Source: JALXCH01 sp964495805 (lineage in GTDB: Bacteria > Calditrichota > Calditrichia > RBG-13-44-9). Taken from it: a stretch of DNA of 18,248 nucleotides. Under the pieces are notes generated by a model that searched no databases, had not been told where the DNA came from, and saw nothing but the letters and a program-made list of their open reading frames with translations. Made by a program: the position numbers and the translations under genes. Shown here piece after piece: positions 1-8,923 of the stretch (position 1 is the stretch's first letter; every line of letters starts with the position of its first letter). The stretch spans positions 1 through 18,248 of the forward strand of contig CAZBWV010000107.1 of NCBI GenBank assembly GCA_964495805.1, in the 5' to 3' direction.

Positions 1-46
1 CCTTCAGGTGGCTTGCTGATTTATCTTCGGATTGTTCGAAACGCAT
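1..46 (-). CDS. Start of an unidentified gene downstream of nuoI (partial)
   Basis: An ATG lies one base after the nuoI stop codon (TAA-A-ATG) and opens a frame of 15 codons, MRFEQSEDKSASHLK, that reaches the window edge without a stop. The spacing suggests translational coupling within a complex I operon. No Shine-Dalgarno sequence is visible, and 15 residues are too few to name the product. The fragment is hydrophilic, so it does not look like the start of a membrane subunit such as NuoJ. It could also be a chance open stretch. Confidence 0.35.
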   Translation of the reverse strand, partial: MRFEQSEDKSASHLK

Positions 47-47
47 T

Positions 48-587
48 TTAATCGAACTGAGTGGGAATCTGTTCGTGGACCGGCTTTTGAGCTGTTTTCT
101 GATAATAATCGTGATCTTTGGTTAAATCGTACATGGAGAGTAATTTTTCTTTGTCCCACACCAGGGCATCGCGGGAGTAATCGGCAAAATCGTACACTTC
201 GGTTAATTCTATTGCTTCGCGCGGACAGGCTTCCTGACACATTCCGCAATAGATGCAGCGCAACATGTCTATTTCGAACACCACCGGATAGCGTTCGCGA
301 TCGTCCCACGGCGCCGTACCCCCTACAATGTGAATGCAGTTAGCCGGACAGGCAGAAGAACACATCTCACAGGCAACACATTTGGGACGTCCCAGCTCAT
401 CCCGGTTCAACCGATGGGCGCCACGGTAACCGGGACGCGGTACCCACTTCTCTTCCGGATATTGCAGGGTATATTTCTTCTTGGGAATATGACGAAAGGT
501 AATCCCCAATCCCTTTAAAATGGGTGGTAAATAAATGCGTTCCCAGAAGTTCAGTTCTTTCACTTTAATTTTTTTCACTTTTACCAT
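48..587 (-). CDS. nuoI: NADH-quinone oxidoreductase subunit I (8Fe-8S ferredoxin-type)
   Basis: This 179-residue protein matches the NuoI/TYKY subunit of respiratory complex I. NuoI sits in the peripheral arm next to the membrane and carries two [4Fe-4S] clusters (N6a, N6b) that pass electrons towards quinone. Two CxxCxxCxxxCP motifs are visible, with cysteines at residues 70, 73, 76, 80 and 111, 114, 117, 121; C84 is extra. An N-terminal amphipathic stretch (about residues 11-32) precedes them, as is usual in NuoI. The start was set at 587 because GGAG lies 8 bases upstream; a longer in-frame extension to 719 is AT-rich and does not resemble NuoI. The gene is the first on its strand here, divergent from the helicase gene, and is probably followed directly by another gene. 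The family call is firm; assignment to complex I rather than another ferredoxin-bearing complex rests on length and layout. Confidence 0.88.
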   Translation of the reverse strand: MVKVKKIKVKELNFWERIYLPPILKGLGITFRHIPKKKYTLQYPEEKWVPRPGYRGAHRLNRDELGRPKCVACEMCSSACPANCIHIVGGTAPWDDRERYPVVFEIDMLRCIYCGMCQEACPREAIELTEVYDFADYSRDALVWDKEKLLSMYDLTKDHDYYQKTAQKPVHEQIPTQFD

Positions 588-882
588 GGCAGCTCTCCAC
601 GCTGGCTTACAATCCGGTTGTTTTATTACTAAAGAAAAATAGTACAATTCAGGCATATATTCAAACAAAAATTTAAAATTCCCACTGTTTTTATCGGGTC
701 GGACGGAAAGGAAAGGCAAAAGAGGAAATCAGGGAAATCATGGGTATCGGGAAGGGGAAAGCAGGTTCGGGCTCCGCTGGCTTTTTCCCCACAATTACCT
801 TTCTTTCCTGCCGGATGTTGAGTAAATTTTTCAGAAGCGGAAAAAAGCTGGCGTGTAATGCGACCGCTCCGGATGGGATAAG
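588..882. other. Divergent intergenic region between nuoI and addA
   Basis: These 295 bases separate two divergently transcribed genes and must hold both promoters. The half nearest nuoI is AT-rich and contains a weak promoter candidate for nuoI. The half nearest addA is purine-rich on the plus strand (about 700-765), followed by pyrimidine-rich sequence near 783-810; the two could form an imperfect inverted repeat. I found no convincing addA promoter. An open frame on the minus strand (691-891) has a low-complexity proline/phenylalanine-rich translation and was not accepted as a gene. Confidence 0.5.
639..668 (-). promoter_or_regulatory. Candidate sigma70-type promoter of nuoI
   Basis: On the minus strand, TTGTTT (668-663) is followed after 18 bases by TACTAT (644-639). 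This would start transcription near 632 and give a leader of about 45 bases. An overlapping TTGAAT (664-659) lies only 14 bases from the same -10 box. The match is modest and the region is generally AT-rich, so the call is tentative. Confidence 0.3.
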
Positions 883-3800
883 ATGAACCACTTAACCGAA
901 AATCAGCTAAAAGCGCTGGATTTGCAGCGCAACATTGCCCTGACTGCCGGTGCAGGTTCCGGGAAAACCACCGTGCTGGTTAACCGATATCTGCACATTT
1001 TGTTTAGCCAGCCAGAGCTTTCCGTCTCCCGAATTCTTGCCATCACCTTTACCGAAAAAGCGGCAGCGGAAATGAAAGAGCGCATCTTCCGCGAAGTGGA
1101 ACAGCGATTCCGGCAAAACCAGAAATTCCGGAATCGACTGTTTGCCATTTTGCAGGAACTGCACCAGGCACAAATCTTCACCATCCACGCGTTTTGTAAT
1201 AACCTGCTCAAACAGTATCCTGTGGAAGCAGGCATTCAACCGGATTTTCTGATATTAGAGGATGTGCAGCAGGCGGAGTTCTTCCAGCGCACGTTTCGGG
1301 ACTTTTTTCAGCAATATGGCAGCGACCCGGAAGAGCCGCTTCGGTTGCAACAACTGGCGTTAAGTGCTTTTACCCTGCGGGAAATCAAACGTTTTCTTCA
1401 AATCATTTACGATCAGCGCGCCATTCTTCTTCCATTTTTAAAACAAACTGCCCGGCTTACCCCGGAAGAAATTCTGGAACAATGGAAAGAACACTACGTT
1501 CGGTTCCATCGGGACGCTTTGCGGGAATTTCTTCAGGATCGCACCCTGCTTAACACCCTTCAACAACTCTCAGCAAGTCATCCCCATGATGTACTGAGCG
1601 AACAGGTGGAACGCCTATTGGATTCCAGCACATCGGAACAGGAGCAAATTCAGATCATCTCCATGTTGCTTCGGCGATTGCTTACCAGCCAGGGCACTGC
1701 CTACCGGCGGGTCAACAAAAACACCTGGAACGGGCCGGATAAAGAGCTGTTTCGGGAGGCTTCCCGGCTGGCAGAGAAATATGGGCAGCGTTTTTGGTAC
1801 TGGGATGCCGAAACCAATCGCCGATATCCGGAAATTATTGCCGGGTTGAGCCGAATTGCCCACGATTTTTTACAATTTGCCGACATTGCCCGGGCGCGGA
1901 TGAACGCACTGGATTTTGACGAACTGCAAATCCGCGCCATTCAGCTGCTGGAGCATCATCCGGAAATACGGGAACGACTGCACCAGCGTTTTCGCCATGT
2001 ACTGGTGGATGAATTTCAGGATACGGATGTGCTACAAAGCCGATTGATTGAACTTCTGACCAAACGGGAGGACGAACCCATTCCCCCGGGAAAACTCTTT
2101 TTTGTCGGGGACGCCAAACAGAGCATATACGGCTTTCGCCACGCTGATTTACGTATTTTTCAGGAGTTCACCCGGCGCATCCGGCAAACCGCCACACCCC
2201 GGCCCTTCCACCACCCGGAAACCGGAGAAGCTCTCCCCGCCAGTCCGGAAGAAGAAAGTGGAATCATTAACCTGCAGCAGAACTTCCGCAGCGATCCCGC
2301 TTTGATCGCTTTCTTCAACCACTTCTTTGAAACACTCTTCACCGCCAGCGGGGAATTTGAAGTGCCATTTCAAAAACTGATTCCCGCACGAACCGCGTTG
2401 CCGGGATTAAACAGCCAGGCGCATCTGCACATTCTGATCTCAGACCAGACTGATACACTCACAAAATCGGAAATCATCTCCCGGGAAGCCGATTACGTGG
2501 CACAGCTTATTCACCGAATAGTGGAACAAAACCCCCTTCGGCGTCAGGTGATTAGCGGGAGCAGCGAATCCACACGCCCCATTCAATATGGGGATGTGGC
2601 CATTCTGCTGCGGGGACGCACCCATCTGGAAGCCCTGATCACCGCCCTGCGACAGCACCGGATTCCTCATCAAACTTATAAAGGTAAAGGATTTTTCCGG
2701 CAGCAAGAGGTGCAGGACCTGTACTACTTGCTGCGATGGCTGGCACAGCCGGAGGATGATTTTGCCCTGCTTACCTTTCTGCGGAGTGAATTTGCCGGAC
2801 TGACAGATAACACCCTGTTCCATCTGAGTCAGGTAGAAGGTGCCACGTATTGGGAACGGTTCCGGAAATTGGTAGCTTTTCGGGAAGGGCAATTGAGTGC
2901 CCGGGAAACCTTCCGGAACGATTTCACCCAATTTTTAGAAAAAACCGGGCAGATGGCGGAGATTCCCCCGGACCAGCAGCACGCCATGGCGTATTTAAAC
3001 CGCTGTTTTCGGGAATGGCAACCGTTAGCACAAACCAGCCGCTTCACCCAATTACTGGACACAGTGATGGAATCCCTGCACATCCGCGCACTGCTTGCCG
3101 CCCAAAAGGACGGTTCCCAGAAATTAGCCAACATCGATAAATTTGTCCGGTTCGTTCAGGAATATCAATTAAGCCGTTCTGCTCTGCTCATGGACCTGCT
3201 GGAAGCGCTGGAAAACCAGATACGGGGTGAAGGCCACGAAGGAGAAGCTACCATCCTGGAACAGGAAGAAAATAAAGTGCAGATTCTCACCTACCACAGT
3301 GCCAAAGGGATGGAATTTCCGGTGGTCATTTTGCCCTTTTTGAACCAGCGCTTCATGTTAAATAGCCGACAAACGGTGTTTACCGATCAACTGCACGGAT
3401 TTAGCATGGTGCCCGGATCACTAAAAAACCGCAAAGTGGAGCAACAGGGCGAACGAACCGAACAGCAGGAACCGTTTATCCATCAGTGGCTCAAACAGCG
3501 GGAAGAAGCGAAAAAGCTGGCAGAGGAGAAACGATTGCTCTACGTTGCCGCTACACGCGCGCGCGACCACCTCTGGATGATTGGAGCGGTGAATTCGTAC
3601 GGTAAAGTGGAAACCCCCTCCTACCTGAAGTGGCTGTGTGAACGCTATGCATTGGAACCGCTACCCGCAGAGTCCCAGCAAAGGACAATTCCCTTAACCG
3701 AACACCACCAGCTACAGGTACAGTTTATCCCCTTTTCGGCAGTTACCACCCGGGAGCCTGCAGAGGAATCAGTCAATGAACCACTGGAAGAGCCGTTTTC

Positions 3801-4581
3801 CCTGCCGGAGTTTCATCCGGAATATCACGAAGTGGTACCGGAGCCTCCCGGGGGACAGGTTTACTCCGCCACTCAGTTGATGATTTTTCAGGAAAATCCT
3901 GACCGCTATTTTCACCATTTTTACCTGCAGGATTACCGGATTTTGCCACCGGCAGTGGAATTCGACTACCAGGACGAACCGGGCGGCGCACTGTGGGGTT
4001 CGGCGGTGCACAAATTGTTAGAGGACTTCCCTGCCCGGCCAGCCGAACAGGATGCCCGGAAAATTGAGTGGATCATTCGGCGATACTTCCCGGAACCTGC
4101 CGCTCAGCCGGAGGAAATTCGCAAACGGTTACATGAACTAATGGTCCGCCTGCGCAAATCGGAACTGGTGACTCTGCTGAGTGCACCGGAGCAGTTCAGT
4201 GAATTTTCGGCGGATTTGCGGATGGGACCCTTTATCCTGCAGGGCATCTTCGACCGACTTTTCCGCAATCGGGAGGGGCTGTGGGAAGTGCTGGACTTTA
4301 AAACCAATCGCATTTCGCCCGCTCGGGTGGCAGAAACCGCCAGAAAATACCGCTTCCAGGTGGAAGCATACGCTCTGTTGCTCTCCCGGCTTTATCCGGA
4401 ACAAAAGCGGTTCCCGGTTACGCTTTTTTTCCTGGAACCCATGGAATCCGTTCGCACGGAATTTACTCCGATCGAATTACAGGGAATCCACCGCAACGTT
4501 CTTGAGCTGATGCAGGAGCTGTACCGCCGGGAGCGGGAACTGTTTTCCCCTCATTCTCCGACTCCATTTCCATTGGAGTAA
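883..4581 (+). CDS. addA: AddA-type ATP-dependent helicase-nuclease (UvrD/Rep superfamily 1)
   Basis: AddA is the helicase-nuclease subunit of AddAB, which processes double-strand DNA ends for RecA-dependent repair. All superfamily 1A motifs are visible: Walker A AGAGSGKTT (22-30, K28), motif Ia TFTEKAAAEM (about 56-65), Walker B VDEFQDTD (375-382), motif III VGDAKQSIYGFR (408-419), QNFRSD (466-471), TYHSAKGMEF (about 803-812) and LYVAATRARD (886-895). A RecB-family PD-(D/E)XK nuclease follows, with its expected residues: H1043 in GSAVH, D1124 in GIFDR, D1138/K1140 in LDFKT, and Q1159/Y1163. The length of 1,232 residues is normal for AddA. The ATG start follows GGATGGGA at close range, and an in-frame stop at 856-858 rules out a longer form. 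No addB lies in the window. The nearest alternative is an orphan UvrD-like helicase-nuclease of the same architecture. Confidence 0.85.
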   Translation: MNHLTENQLKALDLQRNIALTAGAGSGKTTVLVNRYLHILFSQPELSVSRILAITFTEKAAAEMKERIFREVEQRFRQNQKFRNRLFAILQELHQAQIFTIHAFCNNLLKQYPVEAGIQPDFLILEDVQQAEFFQRTFRDFFQQYGSDPEEPLRLQQLALSAFTLREIKRFLQIIYDQRAILLPFLKQTARLTPEEILEQWKEHYVRFHRDALREFLQDRTLLNTLQQLSASHPHDVLSEQVERLLDSSTSEQEQIQIISMLLRRLLTSQGTAYRRVNKNTWNGPDKELFREASRLAEKYGQRFWYWDAETNRRYPEIIAGLSRIAHDFLQFADIARARMNALDFDELQIRAIQLLEHHPEIRERLHQRFRHVLVDEFQDTDVLQSRLIELLTKREDEPIPPGKLFFVGDAKQSIYGFRHADLRIFQEFTRRIRQTATPRPFHHPETGEALPASPEEESGIINLQQNFRSDPALIAFFNHFFETLFTASGEFEVPFQKLIPARTALPGLNSQAHLHILISDQTDTLTKSEIISREADYVAQLIHRIVEQNPLRRQVISGSSESTRPIQYGDVAILLRGRTHLEALITALRQHRIPHQTYKGKGFFRQQEVQDLYYLLRWLAQPEDDFALLTFLRSEFAGLTDNTLFHLSQVEGATYWERFRKLVAFREGQLSARETFRNDFTQFLEKTGQMAEIPPDQQHAMAYLNRCFREWQPLAQTSRFTQLLDTVMESLHIRALLAAQKDGSQKLANIDKFVRFVQEYQLSRSALLMDLLEALENQIRGEGHEGEATILEQEENKVQILTYHSAKGMEFPVVILPFLNQRFMLNSRQTVFTDQLHGFSMVPGSLKNRKVEQQGERTEQQEPFIHQWLKQREEAKKLAEEKRLLYVAATRARDHLWMIGAVNSYGKVETPSYLKWLCERYALEPLPAESQQRTIPLTEHHQLQVQFIPFSAVTTREPAEESVNEPLEEPFSLPEFHPEYHEVVPEPPGGQVYSATQLMIFQENPDRYFHHFYLQDYRILPPAVEFDYQDEPGGALWGSAVHKLLEDFPARPAEQDARKIEWIIRRYFPEPAAQPEEIRKRLHELMVRLRKSELVTLLSAPEQFSEFSADLRMGPFILQGIFDRLFRNREGLWEVLDFKTNRISPARVAETARKYRFQVEAYALLLSRLYPEQKRFPVTLFFLEPMESVRTEFTPIELQGIHRNVLELMQELYRRERELFSPHSPTPFPLE

Positions 4582-4607
4582 TAAAAACAAGCAACTCAGG
4601 AGGCACG

Positions 4608-5729
4608 ATGAAAACTTTGCACTTTCTGGTTCCACTGATGATTGGACTGCTAACCGTCTGGTTCTGGCAGTGCGGGGAGAAAAAAAACCAACCGGTGGTT
4701 CACTTACGCGGGCTGGCCGATACGGTGGGATTTGCTCACACTGCTCAACAGATGGATGAGTTGATGAAACGTATTGATGCCCGTTTCGGGAAAGAGAGAA
4801 AAGCGGTGTTTGCGGTAAACAATATCGATTCCACCACCCGCTGGAAGCTGGTCATCTCCCCCCATGACGATTACACTTATGCCGGTGATGTGTACCCTTA
4901 CGTGTTCGAAAATCTCTCTGCGCCCACCATTATTATCTTTGGAGTAGCCCACAAAGCCCGCCTGTTCGGCATTGAGAATCGGCTGGTGTTCGATACCTTC
5001 ACCCACTGGCGCGGACCGTACGGTAACATTCCCGTTTCACCCATTCGGGAGGAAATCATTGCCCGACTCCCGCAGGAAACCTATCTGGTAAGCGACAGCC
5101 TGCAGCAAGTGGAACATTCCGTGGAGGCACTGCTTCCGTTCCTCCAGTACTACCATCGGGATGTTCGGATTGTGTCCATCCTGGTGCCGTACATGAGTTA
5201 CCACCGGATGAAACAAATTGCCCGACCGCTGGCTCAGGCGCTGGCGGAAATTGCCCGGCAACACCAGTGGCAATGGGGAAAAGACTTTGCCCTGGCAATC
5301 TCTAACGACTGCGTCCATTACGGGGATCAGGATTGGGGTGGAAAGAATCTGGCGCCATTCGGGGCGGATTCAGCCGGTTACCGGGCAGCCGTGCACAAGG
5401 ACTTAACCATCATCAGCGAATGCCTGGTGGGCGAACTGGACCCGCAAAAAATTAAACGCTTTTGCGACTACACGGTGAAGAAGGACGATTACCGCCAGTA
5501 CGCCTGGACCTGGTGCGGACGCTATTCGGTCCCATTCGGGATGCTAACTGCCTACTATCTGGAAAAACAGCTCAATCGGGGACGGGTCAAAGGCCGAATG
5601 CTGCGTTACTCCACCAGTCTGATGCATCCACCCATTCCGGTAAAAGATTTAAAGATGGGCCAAACTGCTCCGGCCAATATTCATCATTGGGTTGGCTATG
5701 TGGCAATGGCCTACCGAAACCGCTGGTAA
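4608..5729 (+). CDS. Memo-family (AmmeMemoRadiSam B-like) protein with an export signal, probable lipoprotein
   Basis: This 373-residue protein matches the Memo family, which is related to extradiol dioxygenases and binds metal in human MEMO1. The key family positions are visible: H86 in SPHDDYTYAG, H115 in GVAHKARLFG, an EHSVEALLPF block, and C235 in ISNDCVHYG, which aligns with the family's S-D-x-C-H-W-G motif. The first 21 residues form a hydrophobic export signal ending at C22 (WFWQC-GEKKN). This suggests a lipoprotein, although Gln before the Cys is unusual for a lipobox. The typical bacterial Memo protein is cytosolic, so an exported form is noteworthy. A strong AGGAGG precedes the ATG, and only 26 bases separate it from addA, so the two are probably co-transcribed. 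No radical-SAM or AMMECR1 partner lies beside it. The molecular function is not known. Confidence 0.8.
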   Translation: MKTLHFLVPLMIGLLTVWFWQCGEKKNQPVVHLRGLADTVGFAHTAQQMDELMKRIDARFGKERKAVFAVNNIDSTTRWKLVISPHDDYTYAGDVYPYVFENLSAPTIIIFGVAHKARLFGIENRLVFDTFTHWRGPYGNIPVSPIREEIIARLPQETYLVSDSLQQVEHSVEALLPFLQYYHRDVRIVSILVPYMSYHRMKQIARPLAQALAEIARQHQWQWGKDFALAISNDCVHYGDQDWGGKNLAPFGADSAGYRAAVHKDLTIISECLVGELDPQKIKRFCDYTVKKDDYRQYAWTWCGRYSVPFGMLTAYYLEKQLNRGRVKGRMLRYSTSLMHPPIPVKDLKMGQTAPANIHHWVGYVAMAYRNRW

Positions 5730-5785
5730 ATTAGCCAAATCCCCGGCAAAAGTTGATTTTATTTTGATTCACCTGACGACCGGAT

Positions 5786-5821
5786 AAAAACTGCCTCCAA
5801 CCGAATCAGGTGGAGGCAGTT
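5786..5821 (-). terminator. Rho-independent terminator between convergent genes
   Basis: A perfect 11-bp stem, AACTGCCTCCA (5789-5799) with TGGAGGCAGTT (5811-5821), encloses an 11-base loop. Read on the minus strand it is followed by TTTTT, so it should terminate the symporter transcript, which arrives from the right about 140 bases after its stop codon. On the plus strand it lies 60 bases after the Memo gene but lacks a U-tract, so it may act only weakly in that direction. Confidence 0.75.
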
Positions 5822-5962
5822 GCTGATAGGAAGCATCTTCTCTCACTTAACCGAAATTACCAACCATCTTTGTGAGAAGCGGTAAAACACTTTTTCGGGG
5901 CAGCTAAGTAAAAGGGAAACTACCGCATTCCCATATTGAACCCGTCCGTTTGCTGACCGGCA

Positions 5963-7477
5963 TCAATAGAGCTGCTTTTTACCATCGAACGCTTCGGCAG
6001 TGATGCGCGCTACCAGACCAGCCAGGAAGAGCAATCCGATCAGATTGGGAATAGCCATCATTGCATTGGCAATATCGCCCACATTCCACACGATGTCCAG
6101 ATAGCGTCCCTGCAAAATTGCACCAATGAACAGCAGAGCGATGTACACCAACCGATAAGGTTGTTTGATGCGCGCGCCAGCAAAGTAACCCAGGCACTGC
6201 TCCCCGTAAAACGACCAGCCAATAAGCGTGGTGTACCCGAACAGGAAGGAAGCAATGGCAATAATCCAGCCACCGTAAGGAATTACCGTATTAAACGCCT
6301 CTGCAGTGAGGGCCGTGCTGGAGAGTCCGCCACTGGCCAGGTTGTACCCCAGCTTTTCCGCCATCTGCACCACCCGTTCCGGCAGCATGGCGATTTCGTC
6401 AGGACTGAGATGGGTACCGCCTTTGAGCAAACGAACACCCGTTGCCGGGGTAAGCAAATACACACCGGTCAGCACAATCGAAAGGGTGGTCATGGTGTTC
6501 ACCACCAGGGTATCGATAAAGGTGCCGGTCATGGCAATCAGGCCGTTTTTCGCCGGGTCCTTGGATTTGGAAGCACTCTGGGCTATAGCCGCCGAACCCA
6601 GTCCGGATTCGTTGGAGAGCACTCCCCGGCTGACCCCTAAACTGATGGCTTTTTGCACAGAGGTACCAATAAGCGCCCCACCCAGCGCACGGGTAGTAAA
6701 AGCGGATTCAAAAATAATCCGGAATGCTTCCAGAATATGGGCAAACCGCACAACGATAATAATTAAAGCGCCAGCCATATAAAAAAAGATCATGGTGGGA
6801 ACCAACCGTTCCGCCACTGCTCCGATGCGCTTAATTCCACCAATGATAACCAATCCCACCAGCACGGTAAGCACCAATCCACTTATTAGCGGAGGAATAC
6901 CAAATTGTGTTTTAAATGCCAGCGCCATGGAATTGGATTGAGCCATATTTCCCGTGCCAAACAGAGCAGCGAAGGCTCCGCACACGGCAAATGTGGCTCC
7001 CAAAAATTTGGCCAGTTTTTCGTTTTTCAGTCCGGCACGAATGTAATACATGGGACCTCCGGCCATGGTGCCATCTTCTGCCACTTTGCGGAACTTAACC
7101 CCCAGGAAGCCTTCCGCATACTTGGTGGCCATTCCAATAAAACCGGTTAGCCACATCCATACCGGTGCTCCGGGACCTCCCGTGGCAATGGCAGTAGCCA
7201 CACCGGCAATGTTTCCGTTGCCCACCGTAGCTGCCAGAGCGGTCATCAATGCCGCAAAGGGAGAAATATCGCCTTCTTCTTCCTTTTCATGATCCTTCCC
7301 CCGGGCACCCAATAGTACCAGCTTCAAAGCCAGCTTCAACCGTCGAACCTGGATCACCCTGGTCACAATAGTTAGCACCACACCGGTTAACACCAGCAGG
7401 GCAATCATCCAATTGCCCCACATGAAATTCCGAACAGTGAGACTAAAATTAAGCAGTTTATCCAGCAGATCGGTCAA
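5963..7477 (-). CDS. Alanine/glycine:cation symporter family (AGCS) transporter
   Basis: This inner-membrane protein of about 504 residues belongs to the AGCS family, whose members take up alanine, glycine or related amino acids with Na+ or H+. Visible signatures include VGNGNIAGVATAI (about 85-97), the block GGPGAPVWMW (about 100-109) followed by GMATKYAEG, GGPMYYI, and SRGVLSNESGLGSAAIA. About ten or more hydrophobic segments can be counted. The chosen start is TTG at 7477, because AGGAGG lies 10 bases upstream and the resulting N-terminus (MTDLLDKLL...) resembles the family. A longer reading from another TTG at 7525 lacks a ribosome site. It is the last gene of the iclR-led minus-strand run, separated from the preceding barrel gene by a hairpin terminator. 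Its substrate is not determined; context suggests an amino acid. Confidence 0.9.
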   Translation of the reverse strand: MTDLLDKLLNFSLTVRNFMWGNWMIALLVLTGVVLTIVTRVIQVRRLKLALKLVLLGARGKDHEKEEEGDISPFAALMTALAATVGNGNIAGVATAIATGGPGAPVWMWLTGFIGMATKYAEGFLGVKFRKVAEDGTMAGGPMYYIRAGLKNEKLAKFLGATFAVCGAFAALFGTGNMAQSNSMALAFKTQFGIPPLISGLVLTVLVGLVIIGGIKRIGAVAERLVPTMIFFYMAGALIIIVVRFAHILEAFRIIFESAFTTRALGGALIGTSVQKAISLGVSRGVLSNESGLGSAAIAQSASKSKDPAKNGLIAMTGTFIDTLVVNTMTTLSIVLTGVYLLTPATGVRLLKGGTHLSPDEIAMLPERVVQMAEKLGYNLASGGLSSTALTAEAFNTVIPYGGWIIAIASFLFGYTTLIGWSFYGEQCLGYFAGARIKQPYRLVYIALLFIGAILQGRYLDIVWNVGDIANAMMAIPNLIGLLFLAGLVARITAEAFDGKKQLY

Positions 7478-7543
7478 GATATGTGAACCTCCTGTAATTT
7501 CTTCCAAAACAAAACGCAAACACAAACAAAAGATTTTTTATTC

Positions 7544-7587
7544 AAAAAAAGAAAAGGGGCACTGTTGCCAGAACAGATACCCCTTTT
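7544..7587 (-). terminator. Hairpin terminator between the barrel gene and the symporter gene
   Basis: On the minus strand AAAAGGGG pairs with CCCCTTTT (7587-7552) around an inner CTGTT/AACAG helix, and is followed by C and seven T residues (7550-7544). It begins 17 bases after the barrel gene's stop codon. It should end or attenuate transcripts before the symporter, which may therefore be expressed at a lower level or from its own promoter. No good promoter is visible in the AT-rich 66 bases between the T-tract and the start codon. Confidence 0.75.
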
Positions 7588-7603
7588 CCGCTACACATCC
7601 CTG

Positions 7604-8905
7604 TTAGAATTCCTTCGCAAGCCAGAAATACCCACCCAGCGCATTTTCCGCTTTCGCACTCGAATTACCGGTTTCAATGTAGGATTTTTGCCAGTCGCCC
7701 GGCATCCAGATACCACCGGTCAGACCAAACGTGATCGTTTCCTGATAGTTGTACTTCAGCATCAGGGCAATTTCGTTCCCCATGCTTTTGTTATCGTCAT
7801 TTGGCATCCAGTTTTTCTGGTACATGAAGAAGTCGCCCCGCACTGAAACGGCTCCAAAGTTGTAAGCGGCATTTATATCAAGCATGTTCAGATTGGACAT
7901 GGTGGCACTCCAGGGATTTACCCCTGCGAATCCCCAACCGGTGGTCATCAAATGGGCCGGACCAAAACCTGGCCAATCCTTATAGAACCCATACGTGTAG
8001 GGTCCCTGCGTAGCCGTTTCGTACAGCTCATTATCTTTATCTGTGTCGGTTTTGTCTCCGCTGAACACCACATAACCGGCACCCAGTGTAAACGGCACTG
8101 AAGGCAGGGTATAGTCCGCCCGCACCATCATATGATATCCCTTGTAATTCGTATCCGTGACATCGTCTTTGCCACCCATCTGGGTATATTCTGCTGCCAC
8201 ATTCAGTCCTTGCATAAAGGAACCTTCCAGTCGCAACCCAAACCATTGTGGCATGGTCAGAGTATCCGCTCCCGTTCGAATGTGCCGCATCACATAGTAA
8301 GGAGACAAACGCAGATTTCCCTGCATGAGCCGAATGGTAGGATAAATCCCGATCAGATTCCAGTTTCCGGGATACACATCCAGTCCGGTTCCTACGTTCA
8401 TGATACCACCCATCTGGGCATAACGGTAGTAGAAAAGATCCACATCGAACGCATCGGAGTTGTACATCAATTTTGCCCCGGCGGCGCCATCTTCGCCACC
8501 ATCAAACATGATAGCACCATCGCCGTAGAGCAACCTTTCCTTACCAATGCGGAAAGAGAAGTTGGAACCCCAGAGATGACTGATAGTAAAGTAGGCCTGC
8601 ATGATGTCCACCTTGGGATCAATATTTTCGCCCAGACCACCACCGTGGTAAGGACTCATTCCATGCTGACCCCAGGCTCCCAGAACCACATAAGCGGTGA
8701 CACCATTACCGAAATCTGCCGTAGCATTCACATCTCCATGGAGGTACATATAGGTATTTCCATCATCTGTTGCACTGGTAAAATCCGTATTTCGATGACC
8801 GAAATTGTAAATATAGAACAAACCATGCCACTCCACTTTGGGATCTCCGGCATATAGAAAAGATGCCAGGAGAAGAAGACTCAGGAAAATTGCCAGTACC
8901 TTCAT
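7604..8905 (-). CDS. Outer-membrane beta-barrel protein, porin-like (alginate-export/OprD-like character)
   Basis: This 433-residue protein has a classical signal peptide (residues 1-19, cleavage likely after LYA) and then alternating hydrophobic/polar segments rich in aromatic residues. It ends in Phe (FWLAKEF), as outer-membrane barrels often do. The segment FRIGKERLLYGDG (118-130) resembles the GRQ-x-L-x-YGD motif of alginate-export-type porins, but I would not assign a substrate. A strong GAGGAGG precedes the ATG. It starts 18 bases after the cyclase-family gene, so the two share a transcript, and a terminator follows. Its place beside an exported hydrolase-like protein and a symporter suggests it lets the pathway's substrate through the outer membrane (inference). 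It might instead be a specific channel for an unrelated solute. Confidence 0.75.
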   Translation of the reverse strand: MKVLAIFLSLLLLASFLYAGDPKVEWHGLFYIYNFGHRNTDFTSATDDGNTYMYLHGDVNATADFGNGVTAYVVLGAWGQHGMSPYHGGGLGENIDPKVDIMQAYFTISHLWGSNFSFRIGKERLLYGDGAIMFDGGEDGAAGAKLMYNSDAFDVDLFYYRYAQMGGIMNVGTGLDVYPGNWNLIGIYPTIRLMQGNLRLSPYYVMRHIRTGADTLTMPQWFGLRLEGSFMQGLNVAAEYTQMGGKDDVTDTNYKGYHMMVRADYTLPSVPFTLGAGYVVFSGDKTDTDKDNELYETATQGPYTYGFYKDWPGFGPAHLMTTGWGFAGVNPWSATMSNLNMLDINAAYNFGAVSVRGDFFMYQKNWMPNDDNKSMGNEIALMLKYNYQETITFGLTGGIWMPGDWQKSYIETGNSSAKAENALGGYFWLAKEF

Positions 8906-8923
8906 ATTATCCTCCTCTTGGTT

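Noticed and set aside
588..719. N-terminal extension of nuoI from an upstream ATG
   Set aside because: The extension is encoded by AT-rich, promoter-like sequence and does not resemble NuoI; the ATG at 587 has a GGAG at proper distance.
691..891. Open frame of 66 codons on the minus strand between nuoI and addA
   Set aside because: The translation is low-complexity and Pro/Phe-rich, it overlaps the addA start, and no ribosome site precedes it.
8132..8857. Open frame of 241 codons on the plus strand inside the barrel gene
   Set aside because: It is antisense to a well-supported signal-peptide-bearing gene, and its His/Ile-rich translation matches no family I know.
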